A stretch of 64,000 nt of DNA from Gigaspora margarita (taxonomy: Eukaryota > Glomeromycota > Glomeromycetes > Diversisporales > Gigasporaceae). Below the pieces are notes generated by a model, which was not told where the DNA came from, made no database searches, and saw only the letters and a program-made list of their open reading frames with translations. This document shows, in pieces, positions 13,088 through 25,046 of this stretch. The position numbers were made by a program, and so were the translations under genes. The stretch spans positions 1 to 64,000 of the forward strand of contig WTPW01000556.1 in the NCBI GenBank assembly GCA_009809945.1, read 5' to 3'. How positions within the stretch are numbered: the first letter of the stretch is position 1; each line of letters starts with the position of its first letter.

Positions 13088-13250
13088 CTCGAGATGGGCA
13101 AAATACAAAATTTTATTTTAGCATGCACATGCACATGCATTTTTTGCATGTATGCATGCATGTTTTGGCTAAAGTTATGATTTAATTTCTTAATGCTGAC
13201 CAGAATTAATTGCATGCATGCATGCAGTTATGCACATAGTGCCCATCTCT
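13088..13250. mobile_element. Small hAT-like MITE with GCATGC core
   Basis: Inverted ends GAGATGGGCA and TGCCCATCTCT flank a 140-bp core rich in GCATGCATGC. Flanks ATTGATAA (13080-13087) and ATTGATGA (13251-13258) match at 7 of 8 bases, consistent with an 8-bp duplication. No coding capacity. Confidence 0.6.
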
Positions 13251-13866
13251 ATTGATGATCTGCAATATCTTAGTGATTCTTCTTAGTGAATAAACCTATC
13301 AGTGCGAAGTATCTATTAGGTGGAGTACCTGAATGATACATCAGTAACTGTATACCCAAGCGAGTGAAATCTACTAGTAAACACCCATTAATACACGGCA
13401 TACAGGAAACAGCTGTGATACCATCCATGATGAAGAAAATAATGCAACACCTTATAAAAAGAGCCATCCGAATGTGGAAGTTGATAATAATATCATATAT
13501 CAAACCAATAATGAAGAAACACTTACTTTTGATGAAAGCCTAAAGTCTATAGTAAAAAGGAAGATGATGAGAACAAGATGATGAAGAGCAGTCTAAAAGA
13601 GAAAATGATGTGCTAAATAATTAAGAAAGAATAAGGAAAGAAAGTGACAAAATGAATAAAAAACATAGATATTCTCAGTTTATTTATTACAATATGATAT
13701 TCAAAGATGTAATTACATTCAATTTTAATAAAATTTACAACAAATAAACATCAGTTAAAATACGCAATTTTTTTTAACTATCTAAGAAAGAAATGGCAAA
13801 ACCCAATAATAATGCTACACATAAAAATTATTGAAACGTACGCATAAATGCATGTGATACAAGTTA

Positions 13867-14182
13867 CTGTATATGTCCGAAAATAAGCTAATACCTAAAA
13901 TAAGCTACCCCCTGATTTTTTTCAAATCTTAAAAAACCCGTTAGCAGTTGCTACATATAAAAGTCTAAATTTACTAAGTAAATCTCAAAAGTGCCATTAA
14001 GTAAACTTGTTCAGGACATCAAAATACATCTACAATAAAAATGTGGTGTCATTTGGATAACATTTTATTAGTACGTTTTTTTAATTTATTCAAAAAACTC
14101 AATATTTCGAAAATAAGCTACCCCACGATTTTTCGTGTAATTTTTTGGCCAAAAAAGGTAGCTTATTTTCGGACAAATATGG
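13867..14182. mobile_element. TA-flanked MITE (Tc1/mariner-like)
   Basis: The left end CTGTATATGTCCGAAAATAA and the right end TTATTTTCGGACAAATATGG form near-perfect terminal inverted repeats, each abutting TA. The CCGAAAATAAGC core is shared with the MITE at 30295-30488. Part of the interior (about 13943-14030) resembles the palindromic core of the GGGTC-rich hAT-type MITEs, with motifs GTTGCTACAT, AGTCTAAATTTACT and TTAAGTAAACTTGTT. Confidence 0.7.
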
Positions 14183-14591
14183 TATTCGAATGCATATAGC
14201 CAGCAATACCAGATACCAAATTTCATTTAAACAATCTTTACTGTAAATATCGAGAATAAACAATGCAATCTAAGATGGGATACGCCCGGGAATAACAATT
14301 ATAAATGCGTCTGATATCACTAACATCAGTCGAATTCGCGATACATGGCGTCAGTTGTTGACCAATACTGCGTAAAGCAAAATTGCCACAAGATGACATA
14401 ATAATATACGGGTAGAGTTTAGGTGCGAATCCTGATTCTTGCAGGTTACGGGTACTGAATTAGCTTGTCCAATGCGTCTTCACGTAAGAGCAAAATAACT
14501 GCGTAGATAAAATTTTATCACAGCTAAAATGGGAAATCGATTAAAATTATAAACAATCATTACACTAATATCCTTTACCGGATTTAACTAG

Positions 14592-15016
14592 TGTTACGAT
14601 CGGTTGGGAGAGCTTGAGGAAATTGTGCCGGTTTAATTCGATCGTGAACAAAGTAATTAAGGTTAAATGGGTTAAAACGATAAACCAACACACATAATTA
14701 CGGGTTATAGGGTTTCTCTTTATTAATATAAATCAATACATGGATTAATACAATAATACCAAATACTATCTACTATCGTTAACTACTGTGCACTATCCTC
14801 TTCTTCAGGAGCTGAAACTAAACCCTTATATATTTTTAATTCGTATGGGAGATTTAATTACTCGATTGGAGATTCGATTACTCGTTTGGAGATTCGATCT
14901 CCTGTTGGAAATTCAATCACCCGTTTGGAGATTCAATAACCCGACTATGCCAAAATAAGAAATACATAACGATAAAAATAATTATACTAACTAAAAATCA
15001 AAAATTGAACATAACA
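14592..15016 (-). mobile_element. Solo LTR of an LTR retrotransposon
   Basis: Read on the minus strand the element begins TGTTATGTTCAA and ends CGATCGTAACA, so it has TG...CA ends within the short inverted repeat TGTTA/TAACA. A TATA-like box (ATATATAAGGG) is followed about 130 bp later by AATAAAG, in the order expected for U3-R. A 20-bp tandem unit (GGAGATTCGATTACTCGTTT and variants, about four copies) lies at 14866-14942 in the U3 part. Flanking CTAG and CTGG are too short and imperfect to prove a target duplication. No internal retroelement sequence adjoins it. Confidence 0.6.
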
Positions 15017-15117
15017 CTGGACTGCCCAGGCGTATCCCTGATTAACTATCGCACGCAAAACTCGTACGTTGTACTACGTCCTGGTAATCACTACGTACGT
15101 TGTACTACACTCCTGGT

Positions 15118-15302
15118 ATAGATTAATAATAAAGTTACACAGACCAAAGAGATCGCTTATAAAAAACAACGATTTGGATGAGTATGCTGTGTAGCTTTAT
15201 AACACCGGAGCATCTAACACTTTTATTTATCCATATCCTCAAAGCATTTAATGCCGAAATCTTTTGACTTTGTTTGCTTTAACAATAAATCAAAAATTAA
15301 TA
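15118..15302 (+). promoter_or_regulatory. Conserved proximal promoter / 5' UTR of UGT copy 1
   Basis: This stretch up to the ATG is strongly conserved upstream of all three UGT copies, including AAGTTACACAGACCAAAGAG, ATCGCTTATAAA, CTGTGTAG and GGAGCATCTAACAC. The TTATAAA may serve as a TATA element. Homology with the other copies stops near 15117, so copy 1 was duplicated with only about 185 bp of upstream DNA, or lost the rest. Confidence 0.55.
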
Positions 15303-17348
15303 ATGTATTCCAAACATTGGTATCTTGTAATATTCATTATTATTTTTATAAATTCAATTCTTGTTACTAAAACAAATGGTGCGGGGAAAAATAATGAATT
15401 TATTCAACGAGAACTAGACTTAGACAAAAGAGAGACACCAAAAAATATACTTATTGGATCTATATTTGGCAGTGAGTTTCTGTGTATTTATTTATTTATT
15501 TATTTATTAACATCTTATTTTTTAAATTATTGATGATTTAAAGTGGGAAGTCATCTCAATCCAATGTTGGAAATTGGCAAGATTTTGATGGATCGCGGGT
15601 ACAAAGTAAACATTCAATGAACTAACATTCTTAATATCTCTTTATTTATTTCTAACCCGGTCCATTACTTTAAAAAGGTAACATTAATGGCTCCTGGAAA
15701 CTTTACGGCTACATCTACCTTATACCGTTCAATTCCACAAATAATTACTGATTATGCTTATGAAGATTTTGAAAGCATATCTTCTAATGAATATAATATT
15801 AAAAATTGGGCCAAAGAAATAAGGCTAGTTGATCGTGGATATACTAAATACCTTAATAACTATTTGCAAGCTTATAAAGAAATTAAACCTGACTTATTTT
15901 TTTGTAACTATTTTGCAAATGAGGCTTGCTTTGATATAGCGTTGAAATTAAAGAAGCCTGTTGTTGGTTTTGCTAGCGGTACTATCTGTAAGCATTAATT
16001 ACTTTTTTGTAGTTTAAACGGTTGCGTATGATGATTATTCATTGACTTACTCAATATCTACCCTTTTACAGTTTTTACTTCTCAACATCCTATTAGATCA
16101 GACCCAGTGATTGGTTGTCATGTGAACATGGAAAATGAGTCCTTCTATAATCGTTTCATATGTGCTATAGTACAACCATTACGACTTCACTGGAATTTTC
16201 GAGATAATTTGAATTACATTAATGCTAGAAGAGCTGAAATCGGCGTTAGTAAACACTATGACTTCAGAGAAAGAGCAAATACTTTATTTTTAACTGATAG
16301 TTTTTTCGGATTTGAGGTGATTTACTTTTTTTTTTTAAATTAATTTTATAAAAATGTTTCTATAATTTAAGTCTATAATCTAATTCAATTATCTTAATCA
16401 TAGGTTCCAGCCGCTTGGCCTCCAATTCATCAAGAAATTGGTCCCATTTTACCTGATTCTTTTCCAAGCTTATCTCCCGATCTCGACTTATTTCTTTCCT
16501 CGCATGCTAGAACTATGTATATTGCTCATGGAACTGTTATACATGCTACTCCTAAAAATTATGCTATTCTTTTACAGTCCGTTCTTGAATTAATTAATCG
16601 AAATATTCTTGATGGTGTAATTTGGGCAACTGTAACATTTAATGAATCAGAACTACCTTCGACAATTAATCTTTCTACCGGAAAAATTATACCAACATCA
16701 AATCTCTTAAATAATTTACATCCACATGTTTATATAACAAAGTATGCTCCTCAATTTGCTATACTTTCTCATGAAAATACTAAATTATTTTTAAGTCATG
16801 GTGGTATAAGTAGTAGTCATGAATCTATATATACTGCTACTCCAATGTTAGTACTTCCAATTGCTTTTGATCAAGCTGGAAATGCCGAAAGATTAGAACT
16901 TGCTGGAATGGCTTTAAAACTTTCAAAAATTGATTTAAAAGTTGATGATATTATATCAAAGGTTGTGAGATTATTGGGTGAAGAAACTTTTAAAACGAAT
17001 GCAAAAAGGTTGCAAGTTCTGGCAAAATATAATAGTAAAAGAAAATACAGAGGTGCTGATTTAATCGAAATAATGCTGAATATGGCAAAATATGATGGTA
17101 TTAGAAATGAAAATGGTGAATTAGAAGTAAACATTGAAGCCTTGTTAAGAAGTTGGATTACTCCTGATTCAAGAATGGGATTTTTTAGAGGAAATTATTT
17201 GGACGTCTTTGGTGCTGCTGTAATAGTTGCTTTAGTGTTGATTAGTAGTCTTGGTTATGGTTTTTACAAGGTTATTAAGTTAGTTTTCAAAAAATGGTCT
17301 TTTAAAAGTAGGAATTCGCAAACATTCCCCAAGACTAAGAATGAATAA
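15303..17348 (+). CDS. UDP-glycosyltransferase, copy 1 (five exons, intact)
   Basis: Family 1 glycosyltransferase of animal-UGT layout; it should transfer a sugar from a UDP-sugar to a small acceptor. The acceptor cannot be read from sequence. Exons: 15303-15471, 15544-15605, 15678-15987, 16072-16316, 16404-17348; all introns are GT-AG (72-87 bp), giving 576 residues. A signal peptide covers about residues 1-27. The sugar-nucleotide site is seen around residues 374-420: APQFAILSH, then LFLSHGG (His/Gly-Gly near 394-396), then FDQAGNAERL. A membrane segment lies at about 531-550, followed by a basic tail ending KTKNE, a KxKxx dilysine signal for ER retrieval. The predicted topology is ER-lumenal with a short cytosolic tail. 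The start is the first ATG, conserved in all three copies. Copies 2 and 3 lie at 45019-47076 and 55586-57638. Confidence 0.88.
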
Positions 17349-17925
17349 ACAATAATTCATGGTTTTATATTATCCCAATTGGTTGACATTAGAATAGTTG
17401 TGCATATTGAATTATGAGGTTTCTTTAGCTTAGTTATTAAAGTTTTAATAAAATTTAATTGTTTTTTGGTTTTATCTTTTTTATTAAAGTTTTAATAAAC
17501 TTTAATAGTTTTTTCTATTTTATCAGGCTCTTAGATCCGCGTTGTGGGAAATGGAGAAACTGACGCAATTCAAGTTAGTTTTTTTTTAATTTTATAATAT
17601 AGGATCATATTGGCGGGACTTAATAGGTTTAAAAATATTAAATGCTAATATTAGTTAAAATAATAAAATAATGCTCAATAGTCTTTTGTTTATTGCTTTA
17701 TCACAAGTATTATCTGATATCATGATATTTTACCGATATAGATTGATATGGGCTAGGTGCTTGAAAAAGGGACCAAATTGGCTATTTTTTTCAAAAGACA
17801 TCTTTTCATATAAATCAATTTAGAATAAGATTAGGTTCATTTTTTACTTAATCACTAAAGTAGTTGTATTAATAAAATTTTTTAACTTTTATTTCTATTT
17901 CAGGATTACCGATATAAAATCATCT
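17349..17925 (+). other. 3' flank of UGT copy 1, conserved among paralogues
   Basis: After the stop codon the sequence still matches the 3' flanks of UGT copies 2 and 3, for example the blocks around CCCAATTGGTTGACATTAG and TAGTTAAAATAATAAAAT. Homology fades near 17925. The stretch includes candidate AATAAA-like signals (AAAGTTTTAATAAA repeats). 17926-18585 shows nothing recognisable beyond A/T-rich sequence. Confidence 0.45.
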
Positions 17926-19727
17926 GACATTGCATAGTTATATCGGGTACTTGATATGTTACCGATTTTTAAAAATAAAAAACTAGTGACATATCAAAAC
18001 CGATATATAACCAGTTTGTATCCGGTGTTACTATCAGACTGGAAACATCAAAGCCACAACAACAGAATAGTAATCTAAAATTCAATAGTTAGGACGGATC
18101 TAAAAGATATAGGGTTAGTGGGATAAAATATTTCAGAGTAAAAGAATGAGGCGGGTTTATAATAATTGGGAAGGGAAATATATAATAATAAATAATGTAA
18201 TAAATAATAGGAAAAATTCATGACAAATTCCATAAGAACCAGACGACCTTACTAGGTCAATTTCCAGCAATTTGAAAGTGTCTGAAAAATCAATTGTCAT
18301 ATCAGATTAATATTATAATACTACATTTCAAACCTTTATTGATTTTTACTGTTTTTTTTTCAAATACAAATTTATAGATTTAATTTAAATTATCCCAATT
18401 CATTTCAACTAATGAACTAACGATTATGACCTTTTCTAATTATAGTGTTCCGTATAATTATAATATACATGAGAACTTTGCAGGAAAAAGAGTAAAAACT
18501 GAACTACAACAATGCAATAAAAGAGATACAATAAATTCTATTTAATTTATAAATTTATAAATTTATAAAATTTTAAAATTTCAAATCAGCCATTTCCTGA
18601 TAAAATTTCTCTACGACTTCTTAATGCAAATGCATTATTTGGTTCTATTTCTAATAATTTATTAAAATCTGAAAGCGCACATTCAAAATTTTTTATCATT
18701 TTATTTATTTCGCCACGGAGTATTAATGCTGAAACATTCTCTGATTCAATCTCTAAAGACTTATTTAAATTAGTAAGAGATTCTTTATAGTTATTTAATT
18801 TAAAGTGTGTTGCGCCAAAACTTCTCAATATTCCTGCATCATATGCATTTTTAGGATCAATCTTTAATAACTTATTTAAATCTGCAAGTGATTCTTCATA
18901 TTTGCCCATCTTGCGATTAATGTATGCACGATTTTTCAATGCAAATGAATTATCTGATTCAATTTCTAATGACTCGTTTAAATCTACTAACGACTTTTCA
19001 TAATCTCCCAATTCACAGTATACTATACCACGACTTCTAAGTATAAATGCATTATTTGGATCAATTTTCAGTGATTTGTTGAAATCTGATACTGCCTCTT
19101 CAAAATTATTTATTGCTTTATTTACTTCACCACGAATTATTAATGTAAATGCATTCTCCGGCTCAATTTCTAACGATCGTCTTAAGTACATAAGAGATTT
19201 TTCGTAACGATCCAATTTAAAGTAGGTTATACCAAAATTTCTTAATATTTCCGCATCATACGCATTATCAGGAATGATATTTAATAATTTATTTAAATCT
19301 GCAAGAGATTCTTCATATTTACGTAACTTGCGATAAGTATATGCGCGACTTTTTATTGCAGATAAATTGTCCGGTTCAAGTTCTAATGACCTAATTAAAT
19401 CTGTAAGTGATTCTTCATATTTATTTAGTTTGTAATATGTTTCTCCACGACTTCTTAATGCAAATGCATTATCTTGCTTAATTTCCAATGATTTATTTAA
19501 ATCTTTAAGCGATTTTTCATATTCGCCTAATTGGTACAAAGTTACACCACGACTTCTTAATACAAATGCATTACCTGGATTAATTTTCAACGATTTGTCT
19601 AAGTCTTCAAGCGATTCTTCATATTTGCCTAATTTGCATAATAATGCCCCACGATTTCCTAATACAATTGCACTATTAGGATCAATTTCTAATGATTTAT
19701 TTAGATCTCTGAGCGACTCTTTGTCTC

Positions 19728-21186
19728 TAAAGATGCCTGACGAAATGTTTTTTGCGATGACGAAATGGTTTCGTCATGGTTTCGTCATGACGAAACCTTG
19801 ACGATTGACGAAACCCCCGACGATTGACGAAATCTATGACGAATTGACGAAATCTATGACGAATTGACGAAATCTATGACGAATTGACGAAACATATGAC
19901 GAATTGACGAAACATTGACAAACCTTTAACAATTGATAAACCTTGATAAATCGATTCAGGAACCCCTTTAGCATAATGATCTTGGATACACCAAACTTAA
20001 ATTGTTTCAAAAGAATGTTATTTCATTATAAGGTTTCATTGGCTTTTTTCTTTTTTCTTCTTTCGCATGTCACGTGTTCAAATTTATGTCGGGTTGATCC
20101 GGAACAGTCAAAATTGTGCACGCGTTTATTTTGTCGATTCCGGATAAATCCGACATATATTCCGAACATGTGCGAAACAGGGACACGGAAAAATTTGGAT
20201 CCAAAATTTTCCAAATTTTGGCCAAATTTTGTGAATTTTTCGGGTTTCATATGATCTAACCAATAAAAATAAAGTATTTGGGAACCCGGAAAATCGTGGG
20301 CCCAAAATTTTAGATAAAGTCTGGTCAGAAGCTTTAGGAATTGTGGTGCGTGTCTGTCGGGAAGTTTCGGAATTGAAATTTAATAATTTATATTCCAAAT
20401 AATTCCAAATATTTAAAATTTTACCCAAATATTAGTCTATTTTTTAAATTTTTTACCCAAATTTTATCTAAATATTAGTTAATACCTAAATAAATTTTTG
20501 CAATTTGATATCCAAATTTTTCCGTGTCCCTGGTGCGAAAGAAAGGAAGAGAAGCGAAAATACTTGAAAGCCAATGTTTTAATCGACCTTGGTGCACTAA
20601 TTAAAAATGACGGGAACGAAATGTTACATATAATGAGCACCAATCTGTCGCTATAGTCATCAACAACAACACCTTCTATCTTTACGCGCTTTGTTTATTT
20701 ACAAAATTTGATTTCCTTTTTTTGATTTGTTATTCGTAAATAAGTAAAATCACGATGGATAACGAGAATGTAATGGATATCTTAATATGTATATATTGTT
20801 TTCCAACCTATATTGATTCTCTATCGCTACTATTAATTATGCATTATCGCCTGTTCTGTTAAAACATCGTTTTTTGCTCTTATCGTTATTGACCGCGCGA
20901 CTTTCCTATGGAATTGCCTAAAAGGTTAATTAGGTTATATTTTCTTGGTGATACGATATTAGACGGGTTATTAAAACACTTCTTAATTTTTATAAACGCG
21001 GTAATTAACTCTATCTTGTATGAATATAACTCATCAGGTTTCGTCATAGATTTCGTCAATTCGTCATAGGTTTCGTCAATCGTCAGGGGTTTCGTCAATC
21101 GTCAATTCGTCAATTGGAAGTCACCTGACGAAATGGTTTCGTCATTCGTCAATGACGAATGATTCGTCATTCGTCAGGCATCTTTA
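19728..21186. mobile_element. hAT-type MITE inserted in the kinase-TPR gene
   Basis: Perfect terminal inverted repeats, TAAAGATGCCTGACGAA at the left and its complement at the right, are bounded by a perfect 8-bp target duplication TTTGTCTC (19720-19727 and 21187-21194). Subterminal zones carry many copies of TGACGAATTGACGAAAT-like motifs, facing inward at 19740-19930 and in complement (TTCGTCAATTCGTCA) at 21030-21180. Such clusters are typical transposase-binding arrays in hAT elements. No transposase frame is present. The TPR reading frame joins exactly across the insertion. Confidence 0.93.
20178..20532. mobile_element. Second hAT-type MITE nested inside the first
   Basis: Ends are CAGGGACACGGAAAAATTTG and its exact complement. 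The flanking 8-bp duplication GTGCGAAA is perfect at 20170-20177 and 20533-20540. The 355-bp element is palindromic in its outer parts and non-coding. CAGGG-type ends and 8-bp duplications are classic for hAT. Its age is less than that of the host MITE by position. Confidence 0.92.
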
Positions 21187-24100
21187 TTTGTCTCTGCCTA
21201 TTATTCGATAAGTTTCTCCACGATTACCTAATGCAAATGCATTATCTGGTTCTACTTCTAATGATTTGTTTAAATCCGTGAGTGATTCATTATATTTATT
21301 CATTATGTGATAAATTATTCCTCGATTCCTTAACGCAAATGCATTATTTGGATCAATTTTCAATGAATTATTTAAATCTGCAAGTGAATCTTCATATTTA
21401 CCCATTATGCGATAAATTTCTCCACGACTCCTCAATGCAAATGCATTATTTGGTTTAATTTTTAATGAATTATTTAAATCATCAAGTGATTTAGTGAATT
21501 CATTTGATTCATAATAGATTTTGCCACGAATATTTAATGCAAATACATTATCTGATTTTAGTTCTAATGATTTTGTTAAATCCTCAAGTGCCTCTCTAAA
21601 TCTTTTCATCATTCTATAAACATCTCCACGAATACTTAGAACAAATGCATTTTCTGGTTCAATATTTAATGAGGCATTTAATTTTGTAAGTGCATCTTCA
21701 TGTTTTCTCATCCTACGATAAACATCACCACAATTTCCCAACGTTTTTGCGTCATTCGGATCAATTTCTAGTACTTTACTAAAATCTGCAAGTGCTTTAT
21801 CAAAATCTTTGTAGATCATGCAGTAAATATACCCACGATTTTTTAAAGTTTCTATACAATTCTGTTTAATTTCTAATGATTTACTTAAATCTAAAAGAGA
21901 TTCTTTATATTTGCCTATCATTCGATATGTTATTCCACGATTGGTTAACGCAAATGCATCGTTTGATCGAATTTTTAGTGATTTATTTAAATCTGCAAGA
22001 GATTCTTTATATTCACCCATCATACGATATGTTATTCCACGATAGTTTAAAGACCATTTATTATTAGGATTAATTTTCAAGATTTAGTTAAGTCTGATAA
22101 TGATTCTTTATATTCTCCTAATTTATATAGTGTTGCTCCGCGGTTTCTTAATGTAATTTCGTTATTTTCATCAAATTTAAATGCTTCATTGAAATTTGAA
22201 AGAGAGAGGATGTATCTTCCTAATTCATAATATATTGCACCATAACTATTTAGTACAAATACATTTTCTGGTTTAATTTTTGAAGAACTTGCTAAATCCT
22301 CGCGTGCTTCTTCAAAATTTTTCTTCAACCTATTTATTTCTCCGCGGATACTTAATGTAAATGCATTATTCGGTTCAATTTTTAATGATTCGTTTAAGTC
22401 TGCAAGTGCTTCATTGAGTCTTCCTATCATCAAATTTACTTCTCCACGATTACTTAATGCAAATGCATTGTTTGGTTCGATTTTTAAAGAGTTATTTAAT
22501 TCTTCAAGTGCTTTTTCAAGATCACCCCTTAACATATATATTTTCCCACGGTGTCTTAATGCAAATGAATCGGATGGTTGAATTTCTAATGCTTTGTTTA
22601 AATATCTCATGGATATTTTATATTCATTTATTTCACTATAAGTTGCACCACAATTTCTTAACACCTCAACGTTATCTGGATCAATGTCTAATAATTTATG
22701 AAATTCCACTAGTGCATTTTGGAAATCTACGGATGCACATTTAAAATTTCCCAGTGTTCTATTTACAGCACCACGGCATTTGAGTGTAAATGCATCGTTT
22801 GATTCAAATTCTAATGATTTATTTAAATCAGCAAGTGACTTCTCATGCCTTCCTAATTTGTAATATGTTGATCCACGACTTCTTAATGCAAATGGATTAT
22901 TTGGTTCGATTTCTAATGATATGTTTAAATCAGTGAGCGATTCTTCATATTTACCTAATTTATAATATATTTTACCACGGTTTCTTAATGCAAATGCATT
23001 ATTTGGAAAAATTTTTAATGATTCATTTAAATCTTTAAGAGATTCTTCATATTGGCCTAATTCATATAATGTCATTCCACGATTTCCTAATACAAAAGGG
23101 TTATTAGGACTAATTTTTAATGAATTATTTAGATCTTGAAGAGATTCTTCATATCTGCCCATCATACGATAAGTTTCTCCACGATTACTTAATGCAAATG
23201 CATTATTTGATTCTATTTTTAATGATTTGTTTAAATCTGTGAGTGATGCCTTATATTTATTCTTTATTCGATAAATTACACCTCGATTCCTTAATGCGGA
23301 TGCATTATTCGGTTCAATCCTTAATGAATTGTTGAAATCTGTAAATGAATCTTCATATTTACCCATAATACGATAAGTTTCTCCACGACTTCTTAATATA
23401 AGTGCATTATTTGGTTTAATTTTTAATGATTGGTTTAAATCCTCAAGTGATTCGTCGAATTTGCTTAATTTACAATATATTATGCCACGCTTTCTCAATT
23501 CCTCTGCATTTGATTTAATTTCTAATGCTTGATTTAACTTCTTTAGTGTTTTTTCGCACTTGATCATACGGCTAACTTCTTCAAGATTTCTTTGTGCAAA
23601 TACATTATCTGAATCAATTACTAATGATCTATTTAAATCGTCAAATGATTTATTATATCTTTGCTTCATAAGGTTAACTGCTCCTCGATATACTAATGCA
23701 GATGCATTATTTGGTTCAATTTCTAACGATCTGCTTAAATTTTTAAGTGATTCTTCATAATTGCCTTTTATGAAGTAAATTTTTCCACAATATCTTAATA
23801 TTTCTGCATGATTTGGATTTATTTTTAAGAAACTAGTGAAATTAACAAGCGCCTCATTATATCCGCCAATCTTGAAACAATCTGTTCCTTGAACTTTTAA
23901 TGTTTCTGCGTTAATTTTTTGATCATAGTAAATCGAATCCATTTGTATGCAATCTAATTTATAAAGAATTTTAGCTATATCAGGACGTGAATCAGGACAA
24001 TCATCCCAAGCCTCGCTATAAATAGATATAAAATCATTTGGGGTTCCATCGACTGGTGCTTCACGTTTGCCAGACGATACATGGTGTATTAACATATGAA

Positions 24101-25046
24101 GAGTCATATCTTTAAAAGGAGTTTTTCCACTTGAAAGTTCCCAGAAAATCATACCAATGCTATAGATGTCAGAAGGTTTTTCTCGTCTATATTCAGATTC
24201 GCTCCTAATAAAACATTGCGGATCCAGAAAAGAAAGCATTCCGCCACTAATGGTAATGGATTTTGAATTATTTAATGATTTAGATAGACCAAAATCTGAA
24301 ATCATTAGTTTACCATCATGTACCAATATATTTTTATCATGCTAAAATATAATCATTGTGAAATTATTGAATATTATTTTATATTAATGAATTTATCTTA
24401 TAAAACAAAAAAGTTATCTTACAAGATCACGGTGGACGATGTTTTCATTATGCAACCAGTCAATTCCACGCGAAATTTCAGTAGCCATTCTAATTTTGGT
24501 TATCCAATCCAAATCTGAAAAACGAGATTTTAAATAGCTTCGGAGATCTTTACCATTTGCATACTTAAGAACAATGCAGTATTTAGTAGTTGTTGGATCT
24601 ATTTCACATTAAATTTTAACAATTATATGTCTAATTATGCAAAACATGCAAAGTTAACATACCTAGAGTAATTCCAAGAAACTGTACAATATTCTCATGT
24701 TGAGCAATATTTGTAATATTTTTGAGCTATAATAGTTATGAGAATATTACATATTTACTTATTTAGAAGTTAATGAATTATAACTAAAAACATTGTTAAA
24801 CCTTATAAAAGGATTATACTTTACTTCTCTAATAAATTCATTAACAGAATTTTCGTCGTTATTAGGACCACGATGCAATTTCTTCAAAGCTACGTTTCCC
24901 AAACGTTTTGAATAAGCACTATATACGTCACCAAAAGCTCCACTACCAATTATCTTTAAATTCTTAAAAGAACTATAATCATGTTGTTTAATATATTTCC
25001 ATTTCAGACCAATTTCCAACCAGTTTTTATCCGAAAATTCTGCCAT

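Larger units (their letters stand above)
18586..25046 (-). pseudogene. Protein kinase-TPR repeat gene, broken by a transposon and a frameshift
   Basis: TKL-like kinase domain joined to about 37 tetratricopeptide repeats, a protein type expanded in arbuscular mycorrhizal fungi; the TPR tail should be a protein-binding scaffold. Exons: 24825-25046, 24663-24726, 24423-24598, then 24341 leftward; introns 98, 64 and 81 bp. Kinase motifs: glycine loop GSGAFG (34-39), Lys55 in VALK, HRDL (151-154), Asn158, DFG (170-172). The kinase ends near residue 292; TPRs then repeat the 34-residue plan (NAFALRNRGxxYxxxGxYEESLxDLNKSLxI) to the stop at 18586. Two lesions: a missing T at 22076-22080 shifts frame inside a TPR, and a 1,459-bp MITE sits at 19728-21186. 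Length from 24341 to 18586, minus the MITE and one 8-bp duplication, plus one base, is 4,290 (1,430 codons), so the original frame is intact across both. Predicted original protein: 1,583 residues. Confidence 0.9.

Noticed and set aside
16871..17134. 87-codon antisense frame in exon 5, also open in UGT copies 2 and 3
   Set aside because: It is a shadow of the conserved UGT frame; its conservation follows from that of the coding strand and there is no independent signal.
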